DNA of 64,000 nucleotides from the NCBI RefSeq assembly GCF_029203285.1, contig NZ_CP115669.1, positions 806,001 to 870,000 on the forward strand. The letters run 5' to 3'. Shown in pieces: positions 8,099-16,536 of this stretch. This DNA comes from Pseudomonas sp. PSE14. Lineage in GTDB: Bacteria; Pseudomonadota; Gammaproteobacteria; Pseudomonadales; Pseudomonadaceae. Each line of letters starts with the position of its first letter. Within the stretch, counting starts at the first letter, position 1. The position numbers were made by a program, and so were the translations under genes. Under the pieces are notes generated by a model that made no database searches, was not told the origin of the DNA, and saw only the letters and a program-made list of their open reading frames with translations.

Positions 8099-9340
8099 TC
8101 AGTTTTCCCGCTGCAACCAGCGCAGGGCGCCGAGCCCGGCGGCGCGGCCACTGGCGAAGCAGGCAGTGAGCAGGTAGCCGCCGGTGGGCGCTTCCCAGTC
8201 GAGCATCTCGCCGGCACAGAACACGCCCGGCAGTGCCTTGAGCATCAGGTTTTCGTCCAGCGCCTCGAAGGTCACCCCACCGGCGCTGCTGATGGCCTCG
8301 TCCAGCGGACGGGTGCGAACCACGGTCAGCGGCAGGGCCTTGATCAGCGTGGCCAGGCGTTGCGGGTCGGCGTAGTCGGCGGCTGTGGACAACTCCCGCA
8401 GCAGCCCGGCGCGCACGCCGTCCAGACCGAGGCGGCCACGCAGGTGGTTGGCCATGGACTTGGAGCCGCGCGGCTGCGCTACGGCCTTCGCCACCTGCTC
8501 CTGGCTGCGGTTGGGCAGCAGATCGAGATGCACCGTGGCGCGGCCGTGCTGTTCGATGCACTCGCGGATCGCGGCGGACAGTGCATAGACCAGGCTGCCT
8601 TCGATGCCGCCGGCGGTGACTACGAATTCGCCTTGGCGGGGTTCGCTGCCGGCGATGGACATGGCTACCGGTTTGACCGGCGCGCCGGCGAACTTGTCGC
8701 GGAAGAACTCGCTCCAGCCCTCTACCTCGAAACCGCAGTTGGCTGGACGCAGCGGCGAGATATCCACAGCGCGCTCGGCCAGCAGTGGTACCCAGGCGCC
8801 GTCAGAGCCCAGGCGCTGCCAGCTGCCGCCGCCCAGGGCGAGCACGACGACGTCGGCGCTGACACTTCGCTGACCTTCCGGGCTGTCGACCAGCAGGGCG
8901 CCCTCGGCAGCCCAGCCCAGCCAGCGGTGGCGGGTGTGGATAACCACGCCGGCGTCGCGCAGGCGCTTGAGCCAGGCGCGCAGCAGCGGCGCGGCTTTCA
9001 TGTCGGTGGGGAAGACGCGGCCCGAGGTGCCGACGAAGGTGTCGATGCCCAGGCCGTGAATCCACGCGCACAGCGCCTGGTTGTCGAAGGCATCGATCAG
9101 CGGCGCGAGGATTTGCGCGCGTTTCCCGTAGCGCGAGAGGAAAGGCTCGCGCGCCTCCGAATGGGTGATGTTCATGCCGCCCACGCCGGCCAGCAGGAAC
9201 TTGCGCCCGACCGACGGCATGGCATCGAACAGCTCGACCTTCACGCCGGCGCCGGCCAGGATTTCGGCGGCCATGAGGCCGGCGGGGCCTCCGCCGATGA
9301 TGGCAGCGGTACGAGGAGTGGGGGCTGGGGTGTGGGTCAT
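8099..9340 (-). CDS. NAD(P)/FAD-dependent oxidoreductase, BaiN/HI0933 family
   Basis: A 413-residue flavoprotein. The N-terminal Rossmann motif for FAD is AAIIGGGPAGLMAAEILAGAG, followed by the family sequence GRKFLLAGVGGMNITHSE. The central part has VLALGGGSWQRLGSDG, and the C-terminal FAD closure is SSAGGVTFEALDENLMLK...GVFCAGEMLDWEAPTGGYLL. This matches the HI0933/BaiN-like family, whose cellular role in Pseudomonas is not established. The start at 9340 (MTHTPAP) is chosen because the longer in-frame N-terminus up to 9538 runs through non-coding sequence with a DnaA-box-like motif. Confidence 0.85.
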   Translation of the reverse strand: MTHTPAPTPRTAAIIGGGPAGLMAAEILAGAGVKVELFDAMPSVGRKFLLAGVGGMNITHSEAREPFLSRYGKRAQILAPLIDAFDNQALCAWIHGLGIDTFVGTSGRVFPTDMKAAPLLRAWLKRLRDAGVVIHTRHRWLGWAAEGALLVDSPEGQRSVSADVVVLALGGGSWQRLGSDGAWVPLLAERAVDISPLRPANCGFEVEGWSEFFRDKFAGAPVKPVAMSIAGSEPRQGEFVVTAGGIEGSLVYALSAAIRECIEQHGRATVHLDLLPNRSQEQVAKAVAQPRGSKSMANHLRGRLGLDGVRAGLLRELSTAADYADPQRLATLIKALPLTVVRTRPLDEAISSAGGVTFEALDENLMLKALPGVFCAGEMLDWEAPTGGYLLTACFASGRAAGLGALRWLQREN

Positions 9341-9683
9341 GCGGTGGCCAGGCGGGAAGGTGCGATCGGGGCGCAATTCTAGCGCAGCGGCCTCGCCCGG
9401 CGGCTGAACATTTTCCAGCCAGTGCCGCGGAACGCCGGGCGCATCGGCGCTGCACGCGCTTTCCCGCAGCTTATCCACAGGCTGCTCCACAGTTGCCGTG
9501 GACAACCGCGGGCGTGCGGAGGGGCGCGGATCATCCACGGAAGCGGATCGCTCTGCCGTTCCGTGGTTCTCAGTTGGAGGTGATTACGAGAATTCCTACA
9601 AGGGATCGGGAGGGCGCCTAGTTCTGGCGCTTTTGTGAATCCATCAGCATGCCGGCCTGTTGCAAAAACGGTCCTGTCTGTCG
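9341..9683. other. Intergenic region with a perfect DnaA box
   Basis: This is the 343-bp divergent spacer between the flavoprotein and the small unknown gene. It contains TTATCCACA at 9471-9479, a perfect DnaA-box consensus. Weaker variants lie nearby (CTCCACAG at 9486, GTGGACAA at 9499, ATCCACGG at 9533). I see no gene or rho-independent terminator. It may simply hold the two divergent promoters. Confidence 0.5.
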
Positions 9684-10184
9684 ATGAAAGTGCGTGATTA
9701 TCTCCGTTCCCATGAAGCTCACCTGTGGAGTGAGGGCAACGATACCCGAGTGCGCGTCAATGGCGTCGATATCGTCATTCGACGGCTGCCCAGCGATGAG
9801 ATTCGCGGCCTGTTGAACGAAGCCGTGGCGCACATGCTGGTGCGCCTGGAAAAGAACATCCGGCCATCGAAGCTGAAGTTCGAGCAGAAGCTGCTCGAAC
9901 GTATCTCGCTGCAGGTGGCGTTGCACAACCTCTATGTGTTCACCAACTGGAGCCGCTTCCTGCCGCGTTATCTGGATTACTCCGGCCCGCTGCGGGCTCA
10001 GGAGCTGCTCAAGCACCATGTGCCGGAACAGGTGCTGGGCGTCTGCGAGAAGGTCTTTGGCGCGGATGCCCGGCAGCGTGCGGCGGTCCTGCTGGGGTTC
10101 TCCGAGCAGGAGCTGACGCGCTGGGAGCAGCAACGCCTGCCTTCGCGCATGTGCACCAACAACTCGCGCTACCGCGTGAGCTGA
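9684..10184 (+). CDS. Conserved hypothetical protein
   Basis: A soluble, mostly helical protein of about 166 residues with no signal peptide or membrane segment. I do not recognise the family. It begins MKVRDYLRSHEAHLWSEGND, has a charged central region (MLVRLEKNIRPSKLKFEQKLLERI) and a DNA-independent-looking C-terminus ending TNNSRYRVS. Codon use has the strong G/C third-position bias of real genes here, which favours this frame over the overlapping reverse reading. Neither the ATG at 9684 nor an upstream TTG at 9660 has a strong ribosome-binding site, so the start is uncertain. Its 3' end overlaps the convergent amidohydrolase gene by 16 bases. Confidence 0.6.
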   Translation: MKVRDYLRSHEAHLWSEGNDTRVRVNGVDIVIRRLPSDEIRGLLNEAVAHMLVRLEKNIRPSKLKFEQKLLERISLQVALHNLYVFTNWSRFLPRYLDYSGPLRAQELLKHHVPEQVLGVCEKVFGADARQRAAVLLGFSEQELTRWEQQRLPSRMCTNNSRYRVS

Positions 10185-11092
10185 AACTCCCTCGCCACCC
10201 GGCTGGCGCTGTGGTGCAGGATGCCATGGCGCCGCGCCAGGGCCTGGCGGTCCTTGTCGTAGCCGCCGCCGATCACGCCGACCACCGGGATGTCGCTGGA
10301 AAGACAGCGGCGGATGACATGCTCGTCACGCGCGGCCAGCCCGGCATCGGTGAGTTGCAGGTAGCCCAGGGCGTCGTCCTTGTGCACGTCCACGCCGGCG
10401 TCGTAGAGCACGATGTCCGGCTGGTACAGCGGCAGCAGGTAGTCCAGCGCCTCCTCGACCACCTTCAGGTACTGGGCGTCGCCCAGGTGCAGCGGCAGGG
10501 GAATGTCCCAGTCGCTCTGCGCCTTGCGCGCGGGGAAGTTCTTCTCGCAATGCAGTGACACCGTCACCGCATCCGGCACGTTCTCCAGAATGCGCGCGGT
10601 GCCGTCGCCCTGGTGCACGTCGCAGTCGAAGATCAGCACGCGGTTGGCCTTGCCGCTTTCCAGCAGGTACAGGCTGATCACTGCCAGGTCGTTGAAGATG
10701 CAGAAGCCCGAGGCATGGTCGTAGTGCGCGTGATGCGTGCCGCCGGCCAGGTGGCAGGCCAGGCCGTGCTGCAAGGCCAGCTCCGCGCTCAGCACCGAGC
10801 CGCCGACCGCGCGTACGGTGCGACGGGCCAAGGCTTCGGTCCAGGGCAGGCCGAGGCGGCGCAGTTCCTCACGACTCATCTCGCCGCTGCAGTAGCGCTC
10901 GATGTAGGCGCGGTCGTGGGCCAGGGCGAGGATGTCCACCGGGCAGAGTTCCGGGCGCAGCAGTTCGGCATCGCCGACCAGCCCGCTGTCCACCAGATGG
11001 TCGCGCAGCAAGCGGAACTTCTCCATGGGGAAGCGGTGGTTGTCCGGGAACGGCGGACTGTAGTCGTCGTGGTAGACCAGGGGCAGTGGCAT
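10169..11092 (-). CDS. Histone-deacetylase-fold family protein (zinc amidohydrolase)
   Basis: A 307-residue protein of the arginase/deacetylase superfamily, a relative of AcuC and acetylpolyamine amidohydrolases. Visible active-site features are the His-His pair in GGTHHAHYDHASGFC, zinc ligands in LIFDCDVHQGDGTA, the third ligand in LYDAGVDVHKDD, and the glycine-rich loop VVGVIGGGYDKD. The HQGDGT variant replaces the HHGNGT of classical class I enzymes and is seen in bacterial subgroups. The substrate is unknown; deacetylation of an acetylated amine is the general chemistry. It is transcribed leftward and overlaps the convergent small gene at its 3' end. Confidence 0.85.
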   Translation of the reverse strand: MPLPLVYHDDYSPPFPDNHRFPMEKFRLLRDHLVDSGLVGDAELLRPELCPVDILALAHDRAYIERYCSGEMSREELRRLGLPWTEALARRTVRAVGGSVLSAELALQHGLACHLAGGTHHAHYDHASGFCIFNDLAVISLYLLESGKANRVLIFDCDVHQGDGTARILENVPDAVTVSLHCEKNFPARKAQSDWDIPLPLHLGDAQYLKVVEEALDYLLPLYQPDIVLYDAGVDVHKDDALGYLQLTDAGLAARDEHVIRRCLSSDIPVVGVIGGGYDKDRQALARRHGILHHSASRVAREFQLTR

Positions 11093-11147
11093 GGTGTCGG
11101 CAGATCGGAAGAGACACCACAGGTTACGTCGGCGGAGCGCGCAGACG

Positions 11148-11174
11148 AAAGGGCCGGCAGTGCGCCGGCCCTTT
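11148..11174 (-). terminator. Rho-independent terminator of the MFS gene
   Basis: An 8-bp GC stem (GGGCCGGC against GCCGGCCC) with a 5-base loop follows the MFS stop codon on the minus strand. It ends in a short TTTC run on that strand and CTTTTG on the other, so it may work in both directions. Confidence 0.7.
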
Positions 11175-11179
11175 TGCGT

Positions 11180-12385
11180 TCAACCTTCGCTGGACAGTGC
11201 CGCGCCGCGGCGCTCGTTGCGACTGGTGGCCACCGCGACCGACCACAGCACGAAGCCGCCGATGGCCAGCAGGCTGCCGACCCAGCCCGGCGAGGTCCAG
11301 CCGTAGCCGGCCGCCAGGGCCAGGCCGCCCAGATACGGGCCGAGAGCATTGGCGAAGTTGAATGCCGAGTGATTCAACGCCGCTGCCAGTCCCTGGGCAT
11401 CTTCGGCAACGTCCATCAGGCGGGTCTGCAGCACGGTGCCCAGGGCGCCGCCGAAGCCGACGAAGAACACGCAGATGGCGATGGTCCAGATGTTGCCGGC
11501 GGTGAACGGGAAGATCGCCAGCACCACCGCACTCCACACCAGCAGGCCGCCGGCGGTGGGCATCACGGCGCGGTCGGCGAGCACCGGGATGAACAGGTTG
11601 CCCAGGGTCATGCCGACGCCGAACACCGCCATCACCAGCGGCACGACACTCGGCGAGACGTGGGTGACGGCGCCGAGGATGTCGGCCAGGTAGGTATACA
11701 CCGCGAACAGCCCGCCAAAGCCGATGGCGCCGATACCCAGGGTCAGCCAGACCTGCCCGCGCTTGAGCGCACCCAGCTCGCGCAGCGGGCTGGAGTCCGG
11801 CTCGGCCGGCGAGTACGGGGCGAACAGGCGCACGCAGATCATGGTGGCGACGCCCAGGGCGGCGACCAGGGCGAAGCTCCAGCGCCAGCCCACGGCCTGG
11901 CTCAGCCAGTTGGCCAGCGGCACGCCGATGATGGTGGCGACGGTGAGGCCGAGGAACATCCGCCCGACCGCCACGGTGCGCCGGTGCGGCGGCACCACGG
12001 AGGCGGCGACCAGCGCGGCGATGCCGAAGTAGGCGCCGTGGGGCAGGCCGCTGATGAAGCGGAACAGCAGCATCCAGTGGTAGGTCGGCGCCAGGGCGCT
12101 GAGTCCGTTGCCGGCGGCGAACAGCGCCATCAGCAGCACCAGCAGGGTGCGCCGCGGCAGGCGCGCGCCGAGCACCGCCAGCAGCGGCGCGCCGACGACC
12201 ACGCCCAGGGCGTAGGCGCTGATCACGTGGCCGGCGGTCGGGGCATCGATGCCCAGGGCCGGGGCGAAGTAGGGCAGCAGGCTCATGGTGGCGAATTCGG
12301 TGGTGCCGATGGCGAAGCCGCCGACGGCAAGGGCGAAAAGCACCAGGGCCGTACTGCGTGGCAGTCCGGAGGTGGAGGTGGTCAT
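11180..12385 (-). CDS. MFS transporter, DHA1 (drug/sugar efflux) type
   Basis: A 401-residue inner-membrane protein with about 12 predicted helices. It starts LVLFALAVGGFAIGTTEFATMSLLPYFAPALGI, a characteristic opening of the AraJ/NepI/YdhP-type DHA1 subfamily. Conserved family features include the helix-2/3 loop LARRTLL-like segment (GARLPRRTLLVLLMALFAAGN) and motif C-like glycines in helix 5 (GLTVATIIGVPLANWLSQAVGWRWSF). Members export drugs, nucleosides or sugars; the substrate here is not known. It is divergent from the GNAT gene at 12597 with a 211-bp shared promoter region, and ends at a terminator. Confidence 0.85.
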   Translation of the reverse strand: MTTSTSGLPRSTALVLFALAVGGFAIGTTEFATMSLLPYFAPALGIDAPTAGHVISAYALGVVVGAPLLAVLGARLPRRTLLVLLMALFAAGNGLSALAPTYHWMLLFRFISGLPHGAYFGIAALVAASVVPPHRRTVAVGRMFLGLTVATIIGVPLANWLSQAVGWRWSFALVAALGVATMICVRLFAPYSPAEPDSSPLRELGALKRGQVWLTLGIGAIGFGGLFAVYTYLADILGAVTHVSPSVVPLVMAVFGVGMTLGNLFIPVLADRAVMPTAGGLLVWSAVVLAIFPFTAGNIWTIAICVFFVGFGGALGTVLQTRLMDVAEDAQGLAAALNHSAFNFANALGPYLGGLALAAGYGWTSPGWVGSLLAIGGFVLWSVAVATSRNERRGAALSSEG

Positions 12386-12596
12386 GGGGTTTCCTTGGTC
12401 TTTTTCGAGGTGCGCCGTGGCGGCGCGGCTGTCTGCTCAGGGCACGGTCAAGGCAGTGACCGACAGCGAGGGAGCGACAAAAATACCAGAAGCGGGCGGG
12501 GCTGTGCTGAATCGATTGCGCTGGCCGGACGGACTGCGTCCGCCAGACACGTCTGCGGGTATCATGGGGCTCCCGATTAAAACCGAAGGCCCGTCG

Positions 12597-13148
12597 ATGG
12601 ATATCCCCAGCCTGACCACCGAGCGCCTGCTGCTGCGACCCTGGCGTGCCGCCGACCTGCCGGCTTTCGCCGCGCTGAACGCCGACGCCGAGGTGATGCG
12701 GCACTTCCCCGCCTGCCTGAGCCGCGAGGACAGCGACCTGCTGGCCGCGCGCATCCTGCTGCACTTCGACGAGCACGGCTTCGGTCAGTGGATTGTCGAG
12801 CGCCGCGAGGACGAAGCGTTCATCGGTGTGCTCGGGTTGGCGCGAGTGTCCTTCGACGCACCCTTCACCCCGGCGGTGGAAATCGGCTGGCGCTTCAATG
12901 CCGCTTATTGGCGTCAGGGGTACGCGCTGGAAGCGGCCCGCGCGGCGCTGGCGTTCGCCTTCGAGCGACTGGGGCTGGATGAAGTGGTGGCCTTCACCGT
13001 GCCGGCCAACCTGCCGTCCCAGGGACTGATGCAGCGCCTGGGCATGCAGCGCGATGAGGCCGCTGACTTCGAACATCCGCGCCTGCCGGAAGGCCACGCG
13101 TTGCGTCAGCACGTGCTGTACCGAATCCGCCGGAAAGATGCGGTATGA
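12597..13148 (+). CDS. GNAT family N-acetyltransferase, RimJ/RimL type
   Basis: A 183-residue acetyltransferase of the Acetyltransf_3 group. It opens with the typical IPSLTTERLLLRPWRAADLPAFAALN. The acetyl-CoA-binding region is AVEIGWRFNAAYWRQGYALEAARAALAFAFE, followed by FTVPANLPSQGLMQRLGMQRD. Such proteins acetylate protein N-termini or small amines; the substrate is not known. The chosen ATG is the first that gives this N-terminus. Its stop overlaps the start of the nitroreductase gene in an ATGA arrangement, so the two are translationally coupled. Confidence 0.85.
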   Translation: MDIPSLTTERLLLRPWRAADLPAFAALNADAEVMRHFPACLSREDSDLLAARILLHFDEHGFGQWIVERREDEAFIGVLGLARVSFDAPFTPAVEIGWRFNAAYWRQGYALEAARAALAFAFERLGLDEVVAFTVPANLPSQGLMQRLGMQRDEAADFEHPRLPEGHALRQHVLYRIRRKDAV

Positions 13149-14761
13149 CTCCTGAAGACGGCGTGCGCGCCTACCACGAACTGAGCCGGCACCGTCCGGA
13201 GCGCTTCGCCCCCGGCCCCGGCCAGCTCGATTGGGCGACCCAGCCGGCGCCGTTTCGCCGCTATGCCGGTGCTCGCCTCATCGAACTGCTGCACCGGCCG
13301 CAGGAGGAATCGCCCGGCTACGACCAGGTGTTCGCCGGGCCCATCGGTCAGCCGGCGCCGCTGAGTCTCCAGGGCGTCTCGCAGCTGCTCTACGACAGCC
13401 TGGCGATCTCCGCCTGGAAAGAGGCCGGTGGCAGTCGCTGGGCGCTGCGGGTCAATCCGTCCAGTGGCAACCTGCACCCGACCGAAGCCTATCTGCTGCT
13501 GCCTTCCGGGGCTGTGGATAACGCCGCGCTGCTGGCGCACTACAGTGCCGGCGAGCATGTGCTGGAGGTGCGCGCCGAGCTGCCCGCGCCCCTGGCCGAG
13601 CAACTGGACGCCGCGCTGCCCGCCGGCGGCTTCCTGCTGGCGCTGGCCAGCATTCCCTGGCGCGAGGCCTGGAAGTACGGCGAGCGCGCCTACCGCTACT
13701 GCCATCACGACCTTGGCCACGCGCTGGCCTGCCTGAGCATCGCTGCGGCGATCCAGGGCTGGGAGGTTCGCCTGCTGCGAGGCGTGGCCGAGTCGCGGCT
13801 GGATGCGCTGATCGGCCTGGACCGCGAAGGCTTCAGCGAACGCGAATGCGCCGACGCGCTGCTGTGGATCGGTTCGGCGCAGGCGGCCGAGTTCCCATTG
13901 CCGGAGCCCCTGCTCAAGGGGCTCGTCGAACTGCCGCTGGCCGGCGTGCCGAATCGCCTGTCGCGGGATTATCGGCACTGGCCGGAGCTGGAGCGCGTGC
14001 ATCACCTGTGTCGCGCGCCGATGTTGCCCGCGCGCCAATGGCGCGCCGCGAAAGCCGATCCGGCTGTGGATAACCCCGGCCTGCCGCTGCGCCCGATCCT
14101 GCATCGCCGGCGCAGCGCGCAGTCCATGGATGGCCGCAGCGGTATTCAGGCTGAGCTGCTGTATGCCTGGCTGCGCCGCCTGTTGCCGGAGCGCTCGCCG
14201 GTGCCGTTCGCCTGCACGGGAGAGCCGACGCGCATCGACCTGCTGCTGTTCGTCCACCGCGTTCAGGGCCTGGAGCCGGGGCTGTACTGGCTGGGCCGCA
14301 GTGGTCGCTCGCCGGGCGGGTTGCGTGAGGATTACCTGTGGCAGCCGGTGACGGAGAGCGGTGTGCCGCTGTACCGCCTGCTGTCCGGCGATGCGCGCGG
14401 GCTGTCGGCCTTCCTGTCCTGCGGGCAGGACATCGCTGGCGACGGCTGCGTCGCCTTCGCCATGCTCGCTGATCTCGACGCCGCGCTGGCCGAGGGCGCC
14501 TGGGCCTATCCGCGCCTGTACTGGGAAGCCGGGCAGGTCGGCCAGCTGCTCTACCTGGAAGCCGAGGCGGCGGGCCTGTCGGGCACCGGCATCGGCTGCT
14601 ATTTCGATCCGGCGCTGGACGAATTGCTCGCTGGCGGTCCGGACTGCCCGGTCAGCCTCTATCATTTCACTATCGGCCGCGCGGTCTGGGATGAACGCCT
14701 CACCAGCCTTCCTGCCTACAGCGCGCCACGCCGACCCCCACTTCAGCAAGACCGCAATTGA
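13145..14761 (+). CDS. Double nitroreductase-fold protein (SagB/ThcOx-like oxidoreductase)
   Basis: A 538-residue flavin-dependent oxidoreductase with two tandem nitroreductase-like domains. The N-terminal half carries the SagB-type signature WALRVNPSSGNLHPTEAYLLLP, the FMN-binding segment. The C-terminal half repeats the architecture more loosely (LHRRRSAQSMDGRSGIQ, then LYLEAEAAGLSGTGIGCYFD). SagB enzymes oxidise azolines during RiPP maturation, but no YcaO cyclodehydratase, precursor peptide or RiPP exporter lies nearby, so a RiPP role is not supported. It overlaps the GNAT gene by four bases and is followed 13 bp later by tesB, which suggests one operon 12597-16240. The actual substrate is unknown. 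Confidence 0.8.
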   Translation: MTPEDGVRAYHELSRHRPERFAPGPGQLDWATQPAPFRRYAGARLIELLHRPQEESPGYDQVFAGPIGQPAPLSLQGVSQLLYDSLAISAWKEAGGSRWALRVNPSSGNLHPTEAYLLLPSGAVDNAALLAHYSAGEHVLEVRAELPAPLAEQLDAALPAGGFLLALASIPWREAWKYGERAYRYCHHDLGHALACLSIAAAIQGWEVRLLRGVAESRLDALIGLDREGFSERECADALLWIGSAQAAEFPLPEPLLKGLVELPLAGVPNRLSRDYRHWPELERVHHLCRAPMLPARQWRAAKADPAVDNPGLPLRPILHRRRSAQSMDGRSGIQAELLYAWLRRLLPERSPVPFACTGEPTRIDLLLFVHRVQGLEPGLYWLGRSGRSPGGLREDYLWQPVTESGVPLYRLLSGDARGLSAFLSCGQDIAGDGCVAFAMLADLDAALAEGAWAYPRLYWEAGQVGQLLYLEAEAAGLSGTGIGCYFDPALDELLAGGPDCPVSLYHFTIGRAVWDERLTSLPAYSAPRRPPLQQDRN

Positions 14762-14774
14762 GGAAACAACGCGC

Positions 14775-15644
14775 ATGACCCAGATCCTGGACAACCTGGT
14801 GGCTCTGCTGAGCCTGGAACAGATCGAAGAGAACCTGTTCCGCGGCATGAGCCAGGACCTCGGGTTCCGCCAGCTCTACGGCGGGCAGGTGCTCGGCCAG
14901 GCGCTGTCGGCGGCCAGCCAGACCGTCGACCCCGAGCGCCACGTGCACTCGATGCACGGTTACTTCCTGCGTCCGGGCGACGCCAGCAAACCCGTCGTCT
15001 ACCAGGTCGACCGCGTGCGCGACGGCGGCACCTTCAGCACCCGCCGCGTCACCGCGATCCAGAAGGGCCAGCCGATCTTTGCCCTGAGCACCTCGTTCCA
15101 GACCGACGAAGGGGGCTTCGAACATCAGATCACCATGCCCGACGTGGTCGGCCCGGAGAACCTGCCGACGGACCTCGAGCTCAAGCAGCGCAGCGCCCAG
15201 CAGTTCCCCGAGCGCATCCGCGACAAGCTGCTGTACCCCAAGCCCATCGAAATCCGCCCGGTCACCCAGAACGACCCTTATGACCCGGTGGTCGGCGAGC
15301 CGATCAAGTACCTCTGGCTGCGCGCCGACGGCAAGCTGCCGGACGTGCCGGCGCTGCACAAGTACATCCTCGCCTACGCCTCGGACTTCGGCTTCCTCAC
15401 CACCTCGCTGCTGCCCCATGGCCGCTCGGTGTGGCAGAAGGACATGCAGGTCGCCACCATCGACCATTCCGTGTGGTTCCACCGCGACCTGCGCGCGGAC
15501 GAGTGGCTGCTCTACGCCATCGACAGTCCCTGGGCCGGCAATGGCCGTGGCTTCGTTCGCGGCAGCGTGTTCAACCGTGACGGCCAATTGGTCGCTTCGG
15601 CGACCCAGGAAGGCCTGATCCGCCACCGCGAGGATTGGTCGTGA
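14775..15644 (+). CDS. tesB: Acyl-CoA thioesterase II
   Basis: A 289-residue double hot-dog thioesterase that hydrolyses medium- and long-chain acyl-CoA to free fatty acid and CoA in the cytoplasm. Conserved family blocks are LFRGMSQDLGFRQLYGGQVLGQALSAA, HSMHGYFLRPGD, RVRDGGTFSTRRVTAIQKG and, at the C-terminus, the catalytic second hot-dog segment TIDHSVWFHRDLRADEWLLY with ...GRGFVRGSVFNRDG. Length matches E. coli TesB (286). GAGGA precedes the ATG by ten bases. The stop overlaps the next gene's GTG start. Confidence 0.93.
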   Translation: MTQILDNLVALLSLEQIEENLFRGMSQDLGFRQLYGGQVLGQALSAASQTVDPERHVHSMHGYFLRPGDASKPVVYQVDRVRDGGTFSTRRVTAIQKGQPIFALSTSFQTDEGGFEHQITMPDVVGPENLPTDLELKQRSAQQFPERIRDKLLYPKPIEIRPVTQNDPYDPVVGEPIKYLWLRADGKLPDVPALHKYILAYASDFGFLTTSLLPHGRSVWQKDMQVATIDHSVWFHRDLRADEWLLYAIDSPWAGNGRGFVRGSVFNRDGQLVASATQEGLIRHREDWS

Positions 15645-16240
15645 GACTCGACGAGATACGCCACTGGGTGTTCGACATGGACGGCACCCTGACCCTGGCG
15701 GTGCACGATTTTCCGGCGATCAAGCGGACCCTGGGCATTCCCCAGGAGCACGACATCCTCTCCCATCTCGCGGCACTGCCGGAGGACGAGGCGGCGGCCA
15801 AGCACGCCTGGCTGCTGGAGCACGAGCGCGAGCTGGCGGAGGCCTCCACCGCAGCGCCCGGTGCGGTGGCGCTGGTGCGGGCGCTGCATGGCGCGGGCTA
15901 TCGCCTGGGTATCCTGACCCGCAATGCCCATGAGCTGGCGCTGATCACTCTGGAGGCCATCGGCATTGGCGATTGCTTCGCCGCCGAGGATGTTCTCGGC
16001 CGTGGCGAGGCTGATCCGAAGCCCAGCCCGGACGGCTTGCTGCGTTTGGCGTCGCGTTGGGATGTGGCGCCGCAGCGGATGCTGATGGTCGGCGACTATC
16101 GCTTCGATCTCGACTGCGCCCGCGCGGCCGGGGCGCACAGTGCGCTGGTGAACCTGGCCGACAACCCCTGGCCGGAACTGACCGACTGGCACGCGCAGGA
16201 TTGCGCGGAGCTGGGGCGGATGGCGGGGCTCCTCTCTTAA
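15641..16240 (+). CDS. HAD-superfamily hydrolase (phosphoglycolate-phosphatase-like)
   Basis: A 199-residue HAD phosphatase. Motif I is FDMDGTLTLAV (nucleophile Asp in DMDGT), motif II is LGILTRNAHE, and motif IV is MLMVGDYRFDLDCARAAGA. It has a small helical cap domain between motif I and II. Members dephosphorylate small phosphorylated metabolites; the substrate is not readable. The GTG at 15641 is preferred because GAGGA stands six bases upstream and it overlaps the tesB stop codon. It is the last gene of the putative four-gene operon. Confidence 0.85.
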   Translation: MRLDEIRHWVFDMDGTLTLAVHDFPAIKRTLGIPQEHDILSHLAALPEDEAAAKHAWLLEHERELAEASTAAPGAVALVRALHGAGYRLGILTRNAHELALITLEAIGIGDCFAAEDVLGRGEADPKPSPDGLLRLASRWDVAPQRMLMVGDYRFDLDCARAAGAHSALVNLADNPWPELTDWHAQDCAELGRMAGLLS

Positions 16241-16325
16241 GCTCGCTCCTATGCGGGTACGCGAGCAATGGTTAGGCGCCCCCCAGCGGCTCGGCATGCC
16301 CCGGTCTATCTGTGCACGCCGAACC

Positions 16326-16420
16326 TGTAGGAGCGAGCTTGCTCGCGAACAGCCCTCTGCACCGATGCTCCCTGTAGGAGCGGACTTTGTCCGCGATTCG
16401 CGGGCATGGCCCGCTCCTAC
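16326..16420. repeat. Two REP subtypes in tandem
   Basis: A single REP unit TGTAGGAGCGAGCTTGCTCG begins at 16326. It is followed at 16373-16420 by a palindrome of a different subtype, GTAGGAGCGGACTTTGTCCG with the inverted arm GGCCCGCTCCTAC. Both lie in the spacer between the HAD gene and the 3' end of btuB. Confidence 0.8.
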
Positions 16421-16441
16421 GATGTCGGGGAACGTCGAGCC

Positions 16442-16522
16442 GTAGGATGGGTGGAGCCTAGGCGATACCCATGCGGTCTATACAGGGGCTGATGGGTATC
16501 GCTTCGCTCCACGCCATCCTAC
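16442..16522. repeat. GTAGGATGGGTGGAGC-type inverted repeat
   Basis: An 81-bp imperfect palindrome runs from GTAGGATGGGTGGAGC with CGATACCCATGCG to the mirrored GATGGGTATCGC...GCTCCACGCCATCCTAC. It is a third class of dispersed repeat in this window, immediately downstream of the btuB stop codon. It could act as a 3' mRNA stabiliser, but there is no T-run for termination. Confidence 0.75.
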
Positions 16523-16536
16523 AAAAGCACTACGCC

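Noticed and set aside
11124..13112. Minus-strand frame of 662 codons spanning the MFS gene and the GNAT gene
   Set aside because: It runs out of frame through two good genes and their promoter region; the MFS reading with 12 helices is far better.
13145..14761. A RiPP (azole peptide) biosynthetic cluster around the SagB-like gene
   Set aside because: No YcaO, precursor peptide, protease or exporter genes are present on either side.
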